Below the pieces are notes generated by a model that was given only the letters and a program-made list of their open reading frames with translations, had not been told where the DNA came from and ran no database searches. Source: Pseudomonas syringae (lineage in GTDB: Bacteria > Pseudomonadota > Gammaproteobacteria > Pseudomonadales > Pseudomonadaceae). From it: a stretch of 64,000 nucleotides of DNA. A program made the translations under genes and the position numbers. This document shows, one piece after another, positions 15,552 to 26,097 of the stretch. The stretch lies in the NCBI RefSeq assembly GCF_021605415.1, contig NZ_WKEQ01000014.1, forward strand, positions 1 through 64,000. The letters run 5' to 3'. How positions within the stretch are numbered: the first letter of the stretch is position 1; the number at the start of each line of letters is the position of its first letter.

Positions 15552-17471
15552 TTATGTCCCTGCGACCTGCGCCAGGGCATTGTCGAGACGGATCTGGCGG
15601 CAGGCGCCCATGCGTCGGGTCAGGCCGAGGCGGTCGAAGTATTCGAGGATCTGAATACTGCGCTTGCGTCCCAAGCCTAGCGCATCGCGGAACGCCGTCA
15701 CTTGAATCTGTGGATTTTCTTTTGCCAGGTGCAGCAACACCGCTGCCATTTGGCGCAGCGTTGGATCGGTGAAAAATAGATCCCGCACCACTTGATGCAT
15801 CAATCCCTGCCGCGCAAGTTTTCGCAACAGCAAACGCACCACGGCGTCATCCTGCTCCAGCGCAGTGGCGATCTCACGCATCCACGGCGGCTCCATGCCT
15901 GCGACCTCGAACAACGGTTGCATGCTCTGCCACAGGGTTTCGTCATCCGCATTCAAACGTACCTGATGATCCGGCAGATGCAGCCACGGGCCGCTGGCGG
16001 TGATCGCACCCACGGCCCTTAATTCATCGAGCAAACTGGCAAACGTCGAGCGCTCCAGCGAAAAACCACAAAACCTTCGCAGGCGATCACGATCCGGCCC
16101 CATCTGGTCTGGTTCCAGTTCATGCAAGCGCGCCAGTTGTTCCAGCAGCGTGAATTTTAATCGCGCCCAGCGCTGGGCGTTGAACAGCACTGAATCCTGG
16201 CGGGTGTTGACCAGTTGCATGTTATCCGCCAGCGTCCAGCCCGACCGCGGGCGATTGAACTGACGCTCCAGCCGTTGCGGATCGAGGCCTCTGTCGCTGT
16301 AGCTGAGCAGCACCGGCAAGGCCTGTTCTAAGGTGTCGCTGTCGGCCAAGGCCTTTAATTGCTCCAGCCGCTCGGGGCTGCGACGTTGCCGCGCCGGGGC
16401 GAACGGATCAAGCACCCGGCCACCGCCAAGGGTGCGTTGAGCGCTCGCGTCGCGAATGATCAGCCGATCGCCTCTCACGGCGTGCACCGGTGCATGGGTG
16501 AGCAATTGCGCAAACATCCGCCCCCCCGGTGGCAGATTCGACCCTTCCAGCAGCGCCACCCGGGCGATCACATCCTGCGTGCCAAGGTGAAGGTGCACCG
16601 GCTGAAAGTGTTCGAACGTTCGCGGTTCATCGGCGAGCAATTGCAGCTCGATGTCCACCCTTTGCGTCGGCGCATGCAGCCATTCGGCGAGCAACCATTG
16701 GCCGCGATGAATCTGACTGAGTTCCAGCCGTTCTCCGGTGAGATTCAAGGCGACCCGTTGCCCGGCGAAGGCTTTTTCGGTGGGCCGGTTCTGCGCATGC
16801 ATGCCCCGCACGCGAACGGATTTACCCGATGGCCCAAGCGCCAACTTGTCTGCGACTGCCACCGAACCCGACAACGCTGTACCGGTGACCACAATTCCTG
16901 AACCGGCCACGCTGAACGCACGATCAATGGCCAAACGAAAACCGCCCGTCACGCCGCGAATCAGTACCTCGTTTTGCGCCTGCAACAACGCCTGACGCAA
17001 TGCCTCGACGCCCTCCCCGGTCACGCTCGACAGCTCCAGCACCGATGCGCCGGCAAACGGCCCGCGCGCCAGCAATTCGCTGACCTGCCGCCGCACCTGT
17101 GTCACCCGCCCGGTGTCGACCCGATCAATCTTGGTGATCGCCACCAGCGCCCGCGCAATGCCCAGTAGCTCGACAATCGCCAGATGCTCTCGCGTCTGCG
17201 GCATCACGCCGTCATCGGCCGCCACCACCAACAACACCAGATCAATGCCCTGCGCCCCGGCGAGCATGTTGTGGGTGAATTTCTCGTGGCCGGGCACGTC
17301 GATGAAACCAGTCAGTCCGGCGCCAGGTGCCAGTTCGGCGTACAGATAACCCAGATCGATCGTCATCCCGCGTTCACGTTCCTGCGGGCGACGGTCGCCG
17401 GTTTGCCCGGTCAGCGCTTGCAGCAGCGAGGTCTTGCCGTGATCGATATGCCCCGCCGTGCCGACAATCAT
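15552..17471 (-). CDS. selB: Selenocysteine-specific elongation factor SelB
   Basis: This 639-residue translation GTPase delivers selenocysteyl-tRNA to in-frame UGA codons while bound to the SECIS hairpin. The N-terminus [17 protein letters not shown] is the G1 loop, [12 protein letters not shown] is G3 and TKIDRVD is G4. EF-Tu-like domains follow, and the last 200 or so residues form the winged-helix SECIS-binding tail. The ATG at 17471 overlaps the selA stop (ATGA), so the 12 codons further upstream in the open frame were not used. E. coli SelB is 614 residues, so the length is normal. Confidence 0.96.
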   Translation of the reverse strand: MIVGTAGHIDHGKTSLLQALTGQTGDRRPQERERGMTIDLGYLYAELAPGAGLTGFIDVPGHEKFTHNMLAGAQGIDLVLLVVAADDGVMPQTREHLAIVELLGIARALVAITKIDRVDTGRVTQVRRQVSELLARGPFAGASVLELSSVTGEGVEALRQALLQAQNEVLIRGVTGGFRLAIDRAFSVAGSGIVVTGTALSGSVAVADKLALGPSGKSVRVRGMHAQNRPTEKAFAGQRVALNLTGERLELSQIHRGQWLLAEWLHAPTQRVDIELQLLADEPRTFEHFQPVHLHLGTQDVIARVALLEGSNLPPGGRMFAQLLTHAPVHAVRGDRLIIRDASAQRTLGGGRVLDPFAPARQRRSPERLEQLKALADSDTLEQALPVLLSYSDRGLDPQRLERQFNRPRSGWTLADNMQLVNTRQDSVLFNAQRWARLKFTLLEQLARLHELEPDQMGPDRDRLRRFCGFSLERSTFASLLDELRAVGAITASGPWLHLPDHQVRLNADDETLWQSMQPLFEVAGMEPPWMREIATALEQDDAVVRLLLRKLARQGLMHQVVRDLFFTDPTLRQMAAVLLHLAKENPQIQVTAFRDALGLGRKRSIQILEYFDRLGLTRRMGACRQIRLDNALAQVAGT

Positions 17472-18880
17472 GCCGGCACCTGCAGTTGATTCAACTGCCC
17501 CAGCCACGCCGGTTCATCGTCGAGTTGGCGCAGATCCAGCCACAAGGCGTCATCATCGATACGCCCCAACACGGGAATCGGCAATGCCCGCAGCGCTGCT
17601 TCAAGATTTAGCAGGCAGCGACCGCGAAGGCGTTTGGAGACGTGCGGGCGAATGCACAGTGCCGCGCTCGGCAATCGCGCCACCGGTTGGCTGCCGCTGC
17701 CGATCATCCCCAACGCCGTCACCACATTCACACTCCACGGCTCGCCCAACACCCGCGCCAGCATCGGTTGCACACGCTCGGCCTGCGCGAGGATGTCGGC
17801 TTGTGGACGCGTCAGCAGGCGCAGACTCGGCAAACGCTGGGCCAGTCGATCCGGATCGCGGTACAAACCGAGCACCGCTTCCAGCGCCGCCAGTGTCAGC
17901 TTGTCGACGCGCAACGCACGTTTGAGTGGGTTCTTTTTAATTTTCGCGATCAGGTCTTTGCGCCCCACAATCAACCCGGCCTGCGGCCCGCCGAGCAGTT
18001 TGTCGCCGCTGAAGGTGACGATATCAGCGCCATCGAGCAGTGCCTGGCGCACCGTCGGTTCCGCCGGCAACCCCCAGCGCGTCAAATCGAGCAAGCTGCC
18101 GCTGCCCAAATCTTCCAGCAACGGCAAGCCGTTACGATGAGCCAGTTCCGCCAGTTCAGCCGTCGGCACGCGCGCGGCAAACCCTTCGATGCTGTAGTTG
18201 CTCGCGTGCACGCGCATGATCAAACCGCTGCGTGGGCTGATAGCCGCTTCATAATCGCGGGCATGGGTGCGATTGGTGGTGCCGACTTCGTGCAGGCGCA
18301 CACCGGCGCGGGCCATGATGTCGGGAATGCGGAACGCTCCGCCGATTTCAATCAGCTCGCCCCGGGAAATGATGCCTTCCTTGCGTGCACCGAGACTGTT
18401 GAGGGTTAGCAGTACGGCGGCGGCATTGTTGTTGACCACCGTCACCGCTTCAGCGCCGGTCAGTTCGCGGATCAGGCCTTCGATCAGATCATCGCGATCG
18501 CCGCGTTTGCCGCTGGCCAGATCGAACTCCAGGTTCAGCGGATACCGGGCAGCCATTTGCACCGCTTCAATGGCTTCGTCCGGCAGCAATGCGCGGCCGA
18601 GGTTGGTGTGCAACACGGTGCCGGTCAGATTGAACACCCGCCGCACATGGCTGCGTTGCTGCGCCGCAAGACGTTCGCCCACGCGACCGGCGAGCACCTC
18701 GGGGCTGATTTCGATGGCGGACACTTGCCGGGCAAAAACAGCGTCACGCAGGTCATCAAGCAATTGCCGCAGCTGCGCCAGCAACGCCTCGCGGCCATAG
18801 CGCTCGGCCAACGGCAGGCACGCTGGATGTCGCAACAAACTATCAACGGAAGGTAACCGCGGGGCAACACTGGCAGGCAT
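17468..18880 (-). CDS. selA: L-seryl-tRNA(Sec) selenium transferase SelA
   Basis: This 470-residue PLP enzyme converts seryl-tRNA-Sec to selenocysteyl-tRNA-Sec using selenophosphate. Motifs visible are [19 protein letters not shown] near residues 81-99, the [11 protein letters not shown] loop near 148-158, and [12 protein letters not shown] with the PLP lysine at 294. AGGAG precedes the ATG at 18880; the TTG one codon earlier was rejected. It is translationally coupled to selB. The selenophosphate synthetase gene selD is not in this window and must lie elsewhere. Confidence 0.96.
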   Translation of the reverse strand: MPASVAPRLPSVDSLLRHPACLPLAERYGREALLAQLRQLLDDLRDAVFARQVSAIEISPEVLAGRVGERLAAQQRSHVRRVFNLTGTVLHTNLGRALLPDEAIEAVQMAARYPLNLEFDLASGKRGDRDDLIEGLIRELTGAEAVTVVNNNAAAVLLTLNSLGARKEGIISRGELIEIGGAFRIPDIMARAGVRLHEVGTTNRTHARDYEAAISPRSGLIMRVHASNYSIEGFAARVPTAELAELAHRNGLPLLEDLGSGSLLDLTRWGLPAEPTVRQALLDGADIVTFSGDKLLGGPQAGLIVGRKDLIAKIKKNPLKRALRVDKLTLAALEAVLGLYRDPDRLAQRLPSLRLLTRPQADILAQAERVQPMLARVLGEPWSVNVVTALGMIGSGSQPVARLPSAALCIRPHVSKRLRGRCLLNLEAALRALPIPVLGRIDDDALWLDLRQLDDEPAWLGQLNQLQVPA

Positions 18881-18931
18881 CAAGCGCTCCTGAAAACCGG
18901 TGACTGGCGCGATGCAGTGTAGACGCTGTGG

Positions 18932-19858
18932 TCAATCACCTCCCGGCGCCAGCAACAGATTCGGCGCCAGACGCTGATAACCGTCCTGATCCAGCAGCAT
19001 GTCAAGTAACAAACTGGCGAGATCCGCCGACAGCGCCTCGGCCTCGGCGTCGTTCTCCAGATAAAGCAGCTTCAGATAATTTTTGCAGCTCGCGCAGATT
19101 TCGGCTCGCAGCGGTGCCTGATCGCCAGCGCGGTTGTGATCCTCAAGGCTGACGTAATCGAGGCCTTTGCTCGATTCGCAATACACGCATTTGACGCGCA
19201 CCACATGCCACTCACAGGCACACAAGGAACAGACCAGATAACGCAAACCGTTGTGCTTGCCGCGATGGCGGATCACCCCGGCCATCGCCGGTGAACCGCA
19301 GGCCGGGCATTGGCTGAGGCTGTTGCCGGGTTTGAGTTGCAGGTTCGGCACGCTGAGCAACCAGTGGCTCCAGGCGATTTGCAAGGCTGCGCCGAGAAAA
19401 GGCACCAACGCCGCCGGCACCAACGCATATTGCCCACCGGCAAGCGCAACGCCCCAGGCGCGCAACTGCCCGGAATCAGCGCTGCGCAAGGTGTCGAGTG
19501 CGACCTTCACCGCCGGCTGATGCAGTGGCGAGTAATGCTTGAGAAACCCATGGAGCCAGATTTGCCAGTCATCTTCACGGATCAGCGTATCGACAGCGAA
19601 GGGTGGCATCGCGTGTTGCTGGCAGGCTTGCAAGCGTTGGGGATCCAGAGGCTTGATCGGCGGCGGATCATCGAACATCTGCTGCTGCGCGCGACACACA
19701 CCGGCGATCAACATCAGATACGCGGCCAGCGGATGCCCTTCAGCCAGGCGTTCCAGACGCTGGGCGCGCAGCGCGAACAGATTACGCGGCGGCAGGTAAA
19801 GGAACGGCGGCGAACTGGCCGACGCTTCGATTTGTCCGGGTTCGAGAATCGTAGCCAA
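18932..19858 (-). CDS. fdhE: Formate dehydrogenase accessory protein FdhE
   Basis: This 308-residue cytoplasmic protein is needed for maturation of membrane-bound formate dehydrogenases. Four CxxC pairs build rubredoxin-like iron sites: CPACGSPAM, CSLCACEW, CVYCESSKG and CASCKNYLK, all in the last 130 residues. The N-terminal LPPRNLFALRAQRLERLA is also typical. It starts 3 nt after the fdnI stop, so it is in the same operon. Family members bind the catalytic subunit before Tat export. Confidence 0.94.
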   Translation of the reverse strand: MATILEPGQIEASASSPPFLYLPPRNLFALRAQRLERLAEGHPLAAYLMLIAGVCRAQQQMFDDPPPIKPLDPQRLQACQQHAMPPFAVDTLIREDDWQIWLHGFLKHYSPLHQPAVKVALDTLRSADSGQLRAWGVALAGGQYALVPAALVPFLGAALQIAWSHWLLSVPNLQLKPGNSLSQCPACGSPAMAGVIRHRGKHNGLRYLVCSLCACEWHVVRVKCVYCESSKGLDYVSLEDHNRAGDQAPLRAEICASCKNYLKLLYLENDAEAEALSADLASLLLDMLLDQDGYQRLAPNLLLAPGGD

Positions 19859-19861
19859 GGC

Positions 19862-20515
19862 TTAGCCCTTTTTTGTTGTGGATCTCGGTGGCGCGTCCTC
19901 GCGAGTGACCTCGCGATACCAGAGTAGATGATGTTTTCTTGCCCACGCACGACTGACCCGGCCATGCATCATCGCGTCCACCGAGCCCTTGATCCAGAGT
20001 CCCGCGTAGATGTGAATGATGATGCTCAACACCAATACGAACCCGGCGAGCGCATGCAGCAGCATCGCCCAGCGAATCGTGGTGATACCGAAGAAATGGC
20101 TGAAATACGCACGCCAGATCACCAGCCCGGTGAACAACAGCCCGAGCATGCACAGCATCAGCGTCCAGAACAGCAGCTTCTGTCCGGCGTTGTATTTGCC
20201 TACCGGCGGTACGCTTTCTTCGTCGTTCACCATCACCCTGTCGATGCGCCGCAACCATTGCCGGTCATTGGCGATGAAAAAATTGGTGCGCCAGAAGCTC
20301 AACACCAGGCCGAGGAACAGCACAAACATCGCCACGCCCAAGAACGGATGCAGTATCCGCGTCCAGGTTCCACCGCCAAACAGGCCGCTCAGCCAGAACA
20401 GCGCCGGATGAAATAACGCCAACCCGGACAGCCCGGCCATCATGAACAGGATCGCCACCAGCCAGTGATTGGTGCGCTGGTTGGCGGAGTAACGCAGGAT
20501 CGGTTTGTCGTTCAT
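19862..20515 (-). CDS. fdnI: Formate dehydrogenase gamma subunit, cytochrome b556
   Basis: This 217-residue integral membrane protein has four membrane helices, beginning with [20 protein letters not shown]. Histidines in helices I, II and IV are candidates for the two b-hemes: NHW near residue 17, LHP near 56, and the paired [19 protein letters not shown] region near 155-173. It anchors the periplasm-facing complex and passes electrons to quinone. Its ATG overlaps the fdnH stop (ATGA). Confidence 0.93.
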   Translation of the reverse strand: MNDKPILRYSANQRTNHWLVAILFMMAGLSGLALFHPALFWLSGLFGGGTWTRILHPFLGVAMFVLFLGLVLSFWRTNFFIANDRQWLRRIDRVMVNDEESVPPVGKYNAGQKLLFWTLMLCMLGLLFTGLVIWRAYFSHFFGITTIRWAMLLHALAGFVLVLSIIIHIYAGLWIKGSVDAMMHGRVSRAWARKHHLLWYREVTREDAPPRSTTKKG

Positions 20516-21447
20516 GGCCTGCCCTCCCGGCGAGGATCGAAGGTGTGTACCGCAGGGTCGACTTCGTGCACGGAGGTGTCGGGCGGTTGCGGATGTTCAT
20601 CTTCCTCGACCCGGTTCGGCCCGACGCGCACGTAATGGAAGAATCCGGCCAGTACCGCCGCGCCCATCGCCAGCAGCGCCAGGGGTTTACTCACACCTTT
20701 CCACAAACCCACCAATGGGCTGATGGTCGGATCGTCCGGCAGGCCGGCATAGATTTTCGGGGTGTCGGCGTGGTGCAACACGTACATGACGTGCGTGCCG
20801 CCGACGCCCGCAGGGTCGTACAGACCGGCCTGGTCGAAGCCACGGCTTTTCAGGTCGACGATGCGCTCGGCGGCGTGGACTTTCATGTCTTCCTTGGTAC
20901 CGAAGACGATGGCCCCGGTCGGGCAGGTTTTCACGCAGGCGGGTTCCAGGCCCACGGCGACCCGATCCGAACACAGCGTGCATTTGTAGGCCTTGTGATC
21001 CTTCTGGGAAATGCGCGGAATGTTGAATGGGCAGCCGGTGATGCAATAGCCGCAACCGATGCAGTGATCCTGATCGAAATCGACAATGCCGTTGGCATGC
21101 TTGATGATCGCGCCAGGGCTCGGGCATGCGGCCAGGCAACCGGGTTCCGCGCAGTGCATACAGCCGTCCTTGCGGATCAGCCATTCGAGGTTGCCGGCAT
21201 CGGTTTCATGCTCGGTGAATCGCATCAGCGTCCACGAATCCGCCGTCAGATCCTGCGGATTGTCGTAGGTGCCGTGGTTGTGACCAACCTCGTCGCGCAG
21301 CTCGTTCCATTCCGAACACGCAACCTGGCAAGCCTTGCAGCCAATGCACTTGGTGGTGTCGATGAGCTTGGCGACGGCTTCTTGTTCGCGCACCGACGGC
21401 GGCGTTGTGGTGGTGGCCGAGCGGGCAATGATGTCTTGGCTGGCCAT
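20512..21447 (-). CDS. fdnH: Formate dehydrogenase beta subunit, 4Fe-4S protein
   Basis: This 311-residue electron-transfer subunit carries four 4Fe-4S clusters. The cysteine sets are [11 protein letters not shown] near residue 35, [19 protein letters not shown] near 97, [17 protein letters not shown] near 133 and [11 protein letters not shown] near 157. A C-terminal membrane helix [18 protein letters not shown] near residues 256-273 holds it to the membrane. Its start codon directly follows the fdnG stop. It connects the selenocysteine/molybdenum site of FdnG to the b-type cytochrome FdnI. Confidence 0.95.
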   Translation of the reverse strand: MASQDIIARSATTTTPPSVREQEAVAKLIDTTKCIGCKACQVACSEWNELRDEVGHNHGTYDNPQDLTADSWTLMRFTEHETDAGNLEWLIRKDGCMHCAEPGCLAACPSPGAIIKHANGIVDFDQDHCIGCGYCITGCPFNIPRISQKDHKAYKCTLCSDRVAVGLEPACVKTCPTGAIVFGTKEDMKVHAAERIVDLKSRGFDQAGLYDPAGVGGTHVMYVLHHADTPKIYAGLPDDPTISPLVGLWKGVSKPLALLAMGAAVLAGFFHYVRVGPNRVEEDEHPQPPDTSVHEVDPAVHTFDPRREGRP

Positions 21448-24400
21448 TTATAGCTTCTCCACGTTGACCAGGAACGACTTGGATTCCGGGGTCTGTGTAT
21501 TGCCGTCGCCGAGGAATGGCACGAGTGTGTTGGTCAGGTAACCGTGACGCGTCAGGCCGGTGAATCCCCAATGCAGCGGGATGCCGATTTGATGCACCAC
21601 CTGGCCGTTGACCTGTAGCGGTCGAATCCGTTTGGTCACCACTGCCACCGCTTCGATAAAGCCGCGTTTGCTGCTGACCCGCACCCTGTCGCCGGCGGCA
21701 ATGCCCTTCTCTTTCGCCAGCACTTCACCGATTTCGACGAACTGCTCGGGCTGGGCAATCGCGTTCAATTTGCAGTGCTTGCTCCAGAAGTGGAAATGCT
21801 CGGTCAACCGGTAACTGGTGCCCGCGTACGGGAAGTCCTTGGCCTCGCCGAGGGTTTCCCACACCGAATCGAAGATCCGCGCCGCCGGGTTGCTGGTGGC
21901 TTTCTTGTTTTGCGGGTGCAACGGATTGATGCCGATCGGCGTTTCAAAGGGCTCGTAGTGCTCGGGGAACGGGCCTTCGGTCATCTTGTCGACGGCGAAG
22001 AACCGTGCCACGCCTTCGGGGTTCATGATGAACGGGTTCATTCCGGCTTCCGGCGGCACGTCAGCCTTGTAGTCCGGCACGTCGGTGCCGCCCCAGGCCT
22101 TGCCGTTCCACCACACCAAGCGTTTGTTCGGATCCCAGGGTTTGCCCTGCGGATCCGCCGAGGCGCGGTTGTACAAAATCCGCCGGTTGGCCGGCCACGC
22201 CCAGGCCCAACCCTGATGTTGATGCATGTTGTACGGATCGTTATTGTCGCGCCGGGCCATCTGGTTGCCGGCCTCTGTCCAGCTGCCGGCGAAAATCCAG
22301 CAACCGGACGCGGTGCTGCCGTCGTCCTTGAGCAAACCGAACCCCGCCAGTTGCGTGCCGGCCTTGACCGGCACACCCGCCGCATCGGCGAAGTCGTTGA
22401 TGGCATAGCCGTTGATCTCTTTGGCGATCTCTTCCGGTGACGGCTCATCGGGCACTTTGTACGGCCACGACAGCTTCAGGATCGGCTCGGCAAAGGTGCC
22501 GCCCTCGGCCTGATAACGCCGGCGCAGCCGCAGGAACAACTCGGTCATGATGCGCACGTCGGTGCGCGACTCGCCCGGGCCGTCGGCGCCTTTCCAGTGC
22601 CATTGCAGCCAGCGGCTGCTGTTGACCAGCGAGCCGTCCTCTTCGGCAAAACAGGTCGTCGGCAGGCGAATGACTTCGGTCTGGATGTCGGCGCTTTTCA
22701 CATCGTTGTACGGCCCGACGTTGTGCCAGAACTCCGACGTTTCGGTGCTCAGCGGATCCATCACCACCAGCCATTTCAGCTTGGCCAACGCCGCCATCAC
22801 CCGGTTTTTATCCGGTAATGCGGCGATCGGGTTGAAGCCTTGGCACATGTAACCGTTGACCAGGCCATGCCCCATTTGGTCGAACATCTTCAGGACGTCG
22901 TAGTTGGCAATGTCCAGTTTCGGCAGATAGTCATAGGCCCAGTTATTCTCGGCGGTGGCGTTGACGCCGTACCAGGCCTTCATCAGGCTGACATGGAATT
23001 TGCTGTAGTTCTGCCAGTAAGACAGCTGCCCCGGGCGCAGTGGCGTTTGCGTGCGTTTAGTGATGAACGCCGCGTATTCCTGCTCGGCGTCCTGGGGCAA
23101 CGTGAGATAGCCCGGCAGCGCATTGGACAGTAGACCGAGGTCGGTCAGCCCCTGAATATTGGAGTGCCCGCGCAAGGCATTGACGCCCCCGCCCGGCATG
23201 CCGACATTGCCCAGCAGCAGTTGCACCATCGCCGCACTGCGAATGATCTGCGCGCCGACCGAGTGCTGTGTCCAGCCCAGCGCGTAGAGAATCGTCATGG
23301 TCTTGCCCGGTGTCGAGCACGTGGCAATCTCTTCCCAGATTTTCTGCATGGCATCGACCGGCATGCCGCAGATCTGGCTCGCGAGGTCGATGTTGTAACG
23401 GCTGTAATGCTGCTTCATCAATTGATAGACGCAACGCGGATCCTGCAGGGTCGGGTCGACTTTGGCGAAACCGTCTTCGCCCATTTCGTAGCCCCAGCCG
23501 GACTTGTCGGTGTAGCTGCGCTTGTCTGCGTCGTAGCCGCTGAAAATCCCGTCCTCAAAACCATATCCGGGCCTGACGATGAATGACACGTCGGTGTAGT
23601 TGCGCACGTATTCGTGCTGAATCTTGTCCTCGGTCAGCAGGTAATTGATCAGCCCGCCCATGAAGGCGATGTCGGTGCCGGTGCGGATCGGTGCGTAGTA
23701 ATCGGCCACCGAAGCGGTACGGGTAAACCGTGGATCGACCACGATCAGCCGCGCCTTGTTGTGGGCCTTGGCTTCGGTCACCCATTTGAAGCCGCACGGA
23801 TGCGCTTCTGCTGCGTTGCCGCCCATCACCAGAACCAGATTCGCGTTGGCGATATCGGTCCAGGTATTGGTCATGGCACCACGGCCGTACGTCGGGGCAA
23901 GACTTGCCACCGTCGGACCGTGTCAGACACGCGCCTGGTTATCAAACCCCAGCATGCCGAGGCTGCGAATCACCTTGTGGGTGATGTAGCCGGCTTCGTT
24001 GGACGCCGCCGAGGCTGCGAGAAATCCAGTGGTCAGCCAGCGGTTGACGGTCTGCCCCTGGGCGTTCTGCTCGACGAAATTAGCGTCGCGGTCGGCCTTC
24101 ATCAGGTCGGCGACACGGTCGAGCGCTTCATCCCAAGAGATCCGTGTCCACTCGCTGCTGCCCGGCTTGCGTACCTGCGGGTATTGCAAGCGGCCAGGAC
24201 TGTGGATGAAGTCCAGCAGTCCCGCGCCTTTCGGGCAGAGGGTGCCGCGATTGACCGGGTGGTCGGCGTCGCCCTCGATGTGGATGATGTTCTGCGCCAC
24301 GTTCTTCCCTGTGTCACCCTGGCTGTACATGATCAAGCCGCAACCGACCGAGCAATACGGGCAGGTGTTGCGGGTTTCATGGGTGTGGGTGAGCTTGAAG

Positions 24401-24513
24401 TGGCGCACCTGCTCGGCGAAGGCAGGCGTCGGGGCCATGCCCAACGCGCCCAGGCTTGAGCCTGCAAGGCCGATGCCGGCGACCTTGAAGAACTGACGAC
24501 GGCTGAGATCCAT
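21448..24513 (-). CDS. fdnG: Formate dehydrogenase alpha subunit, selenoprotein (UGA read as Sec197)
   Basis: This is a 1021-residue molybdopterin enzyme oxidising formate on the periplasmic side. The frame contains one in-frame TGA at 23925-23923, codon 197, between NQARV and HGPTVASLAPTYGRGAMTN. This is the exact context of the active-site selenocysteine in FdnG, so it is not a frameshift or a broken gene. A Tat signal SRRQFFKVAG is at residues 4-13, and the 4Fe-4S cysteines CPYCSVGC are near residue 52. Length is close to E. coli FdnG (1015). It is first in the operon with fdnH, fdnI, fdhE, selA, selB and tRNA-Sec. Confidence 0.96.
23894..23925 (-). promoter_or_regulatory. UGA (Sec) codon and bSECIS hairpin in fdnG
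   Basis: The TGA is followed after 11 nt by GG-T-GGCAA-GTC-TTGCC-CC. This is a stem with a bulged T and a GTC-type apical loop, the same layout and spacing as the E. coli fdhF/fdnG SECIS. SelB from the same operon should bind it. Confidence 0.85.
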
Positions 24514-24855
24514 CGTGCACTCCTGATCAGGTGGAACCCGGATCTTGTGCCGGGCTTGTTCTGGACAATCACGGTTGCGGCAATCTGCGTTGCCGGTAAA
24601 CAGACTCTAGTCAACGACGCTGCGCCATGTGTGAAAACCGACCGTCGGCCGTTTGTCGGAACACGAGTTCCCGTGTAGTGGCTGCCGAAGGCTGCGATCT
24701 TTTGACTGCAAAAAGGAACGCGCAGCGTCCTGGCTGCATTCCCACGCAGAGCGTGGGAACGATCAAATCCTGTGGTCATCACGTACGGCTCGCGCCTCTG
24801 GGGGTTGGGGCTTATCATGGCGACCATGTTTAACCCCGCCTTCACGAGACCGCGC
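24514..24855. other. Divergent intergenic region, fdnG promoter and repeats
   Basis: This gap separates fdnG from the patB-like gene. It must hold the formate operon promoter near the left end. A REP-type stretch (GTGGCTGCCGAAGGCTGCG) lies at about 24678-24696, and a palindrome TTCCCACGC-AGA-GCGTGGGAA at 24739-24759. I see no gene in it. Confidence 0.7.
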
Positions 24856-26010
24856 ATGACTTTCGATTTTGATCAGGTATTCGACCGCCACAACACCGGC
24901 AGCACCAAGTGGAGTCGCTATGCGGCCGATGTGTTGCCGATGTGGGTGGCCGACATGGATTTCGCCGCTCCGCCGATGGTCATCGAAGCCTTGCAGCAAC
25001 GCCTGTTGCATCCGCTGGTGGGTTACAGCGTGGCGCAGGACGACCTGCGTGAAGCCATTGTTGCGGATCTGTGGAACAAGTACGCCTGGCGCGTCAAACC
25101 TCAGGAGCTGATTTTTCTGCCGGGCGTCGAGTCGGGTTTCAACATGGCGCTCAAGGCGCTGGTGCAGCCACAACAAAACGTCGTGGTGCAAACCCCGAAT
25201 TATCCGCCGCTGCGTCATGCGCCGGGGCATTGGGGTCTGAACAAGGTCGAGCTGGAATTCGTCGCCCAGGCCGACGGCACCTATGCCACACCGCTTGAAA
25301 CCCTGCGTGAATCCCTCAGCGGTGGCGGTGCCTTGTTGCTGAGCAATCCGCACAATCCGATCGGCAAGGTGTTCGGTCGCGAAGAGTTGCAAGCAGTGGC
25401 CGACATCTGCGTTCAGCAAGACGCCTGGCTGATCTCCGACGAAATCCATGCCGAGCTGTGTTTCGACGGCCGCGTACACATTCCGACCGCATCCCTGAGC
25501 CCGGAAATCGCCCAGCGCACCATCACGTTGATGTCGGCGAGCAAGGCTTACAACATCGCCGGTCTCAAGACGTCGTTCATGATCATTCAGGACGCCGCGC
25601 TGCGTGAGAAGGTCAACCACGCCCGTTGCGGCATGGTCGACAGTGTCAATCCGCTGGGCATGGAAGCCACCCGCGTCGCCTACAGCGAGGCAGGCGAATG
25701 GCTGGTCGAACTCAAGCGCTATCTGCAAGCCAACCGTGACTGGCTGGTGGACGCGGTGCGCAGTCGTTTGCCCGGCGTGACCCTCAATGTTCCGCAGGGC
25801 ACGTATCTGGCCTGGCTTGATTGCTCGGCGCTGGATCTGGCGAATCCGCAGCAGTTCTTCCTGGAAAACGCCAAGGTTGGCTTGAGCGCAGGCCCGGACT
25901 TCGGCGACCACAGCCAACAATTCGTGCGCCTGAATTTCGGCTGCCCGCGCTCGCTGCTCGAAGAAGGCATCGCCCGCATGGAGCGCAGCCTGACCCAACG
26001 CAACACCTGA
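24856..26010 (+). CDS. patB: PatB/MalY-type cystathionine beta-lyase
   Basis: This 384-residue PLP-dependent fold-type I enzyme is of the MalY/PatB group. It carries TKWSRY, the DVLPMWVADMDFAAPP signature near the N-terminus, NPHNPIGKVF, SDEIHAEL and the cofactor lysine in SASKAYNIAGLK. Such enzymes cleave C-S bonds of cystathionine or cysteine conjugates. The start MTFDFDQVF at 24856 fits family length; 28 upstream in-frame codons were rejected because their ribosome sites are no better and the extension is not family-like. The symbol is by family resemblance. A 16-bp-arm palindrome separates it from the convergent aruH. Confidence 0.85.
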   Translation: MTFDFDQVFDRHNTGSTKWSRYAADVLPMWVADMDFAAPPMVIEALQQRLLHPLVGYSVAQDDLREAIVADLWNKYAWRVKPQELIFLPGVESGFNMALKALVQPQQNVVVQTPNYPPLRHAPGHWGLNKVELEFVAQADGTYATPLETLRESLSGGGALLLSNPHNPIGKVFGREELQAVADICVQQDAWLISDEIHAELCFDGRVHIPTASLSPEIAQRTITLMSASKAYNIAGLKTSFMIIQDAALREKVNHARCGMVDSVNPLGMEATRVAYSEAGEWLVELKRYLQANRDWLVDAVRSRLPGVTLNVPQGTYLAWLDCSALDLANPQQFFLENAKVGLSAGPDFGDHSQQFVRLNFGCPRSLLEEGIARMERSLTQRNT

Positions 26011-26050
26011 CACCCCCGCTCCGCATGGGAATGCAGCTTCACCTTCAAAT

Positions 26051-26085
26051 CTGATTGTTCCCACGCTCCGCGTGGGAACAATCAG
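26051..26085. repeat. Perfect 16-bp inverted repeat (REP-like)
   Basis: CTGATTGTTCCCACGC, TCC, GCGTGGGAACAATCAG. Shorter relatives lie at 24739-24759 and about 30590. Between convergent genes it may also terminate transcription. Confidence 0.8.
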
Positions 26086-26097
26086 ATCGAATCTTTT

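Noticed and set aside
23923..23925. fdnG as two separate genes or a nonsense-mutated pseudogene
   Set aside because: The TGA sits at the known selenocysteine position, is followed by a SECIS-like hairpin, and selA, selB and tRNA-Sec are in the same operon.
24763..26064. 433-codon frame antisense to patB
   Set aside because: A shadow frame created by high GC at third positions; no family resemblance and no ribosome site.
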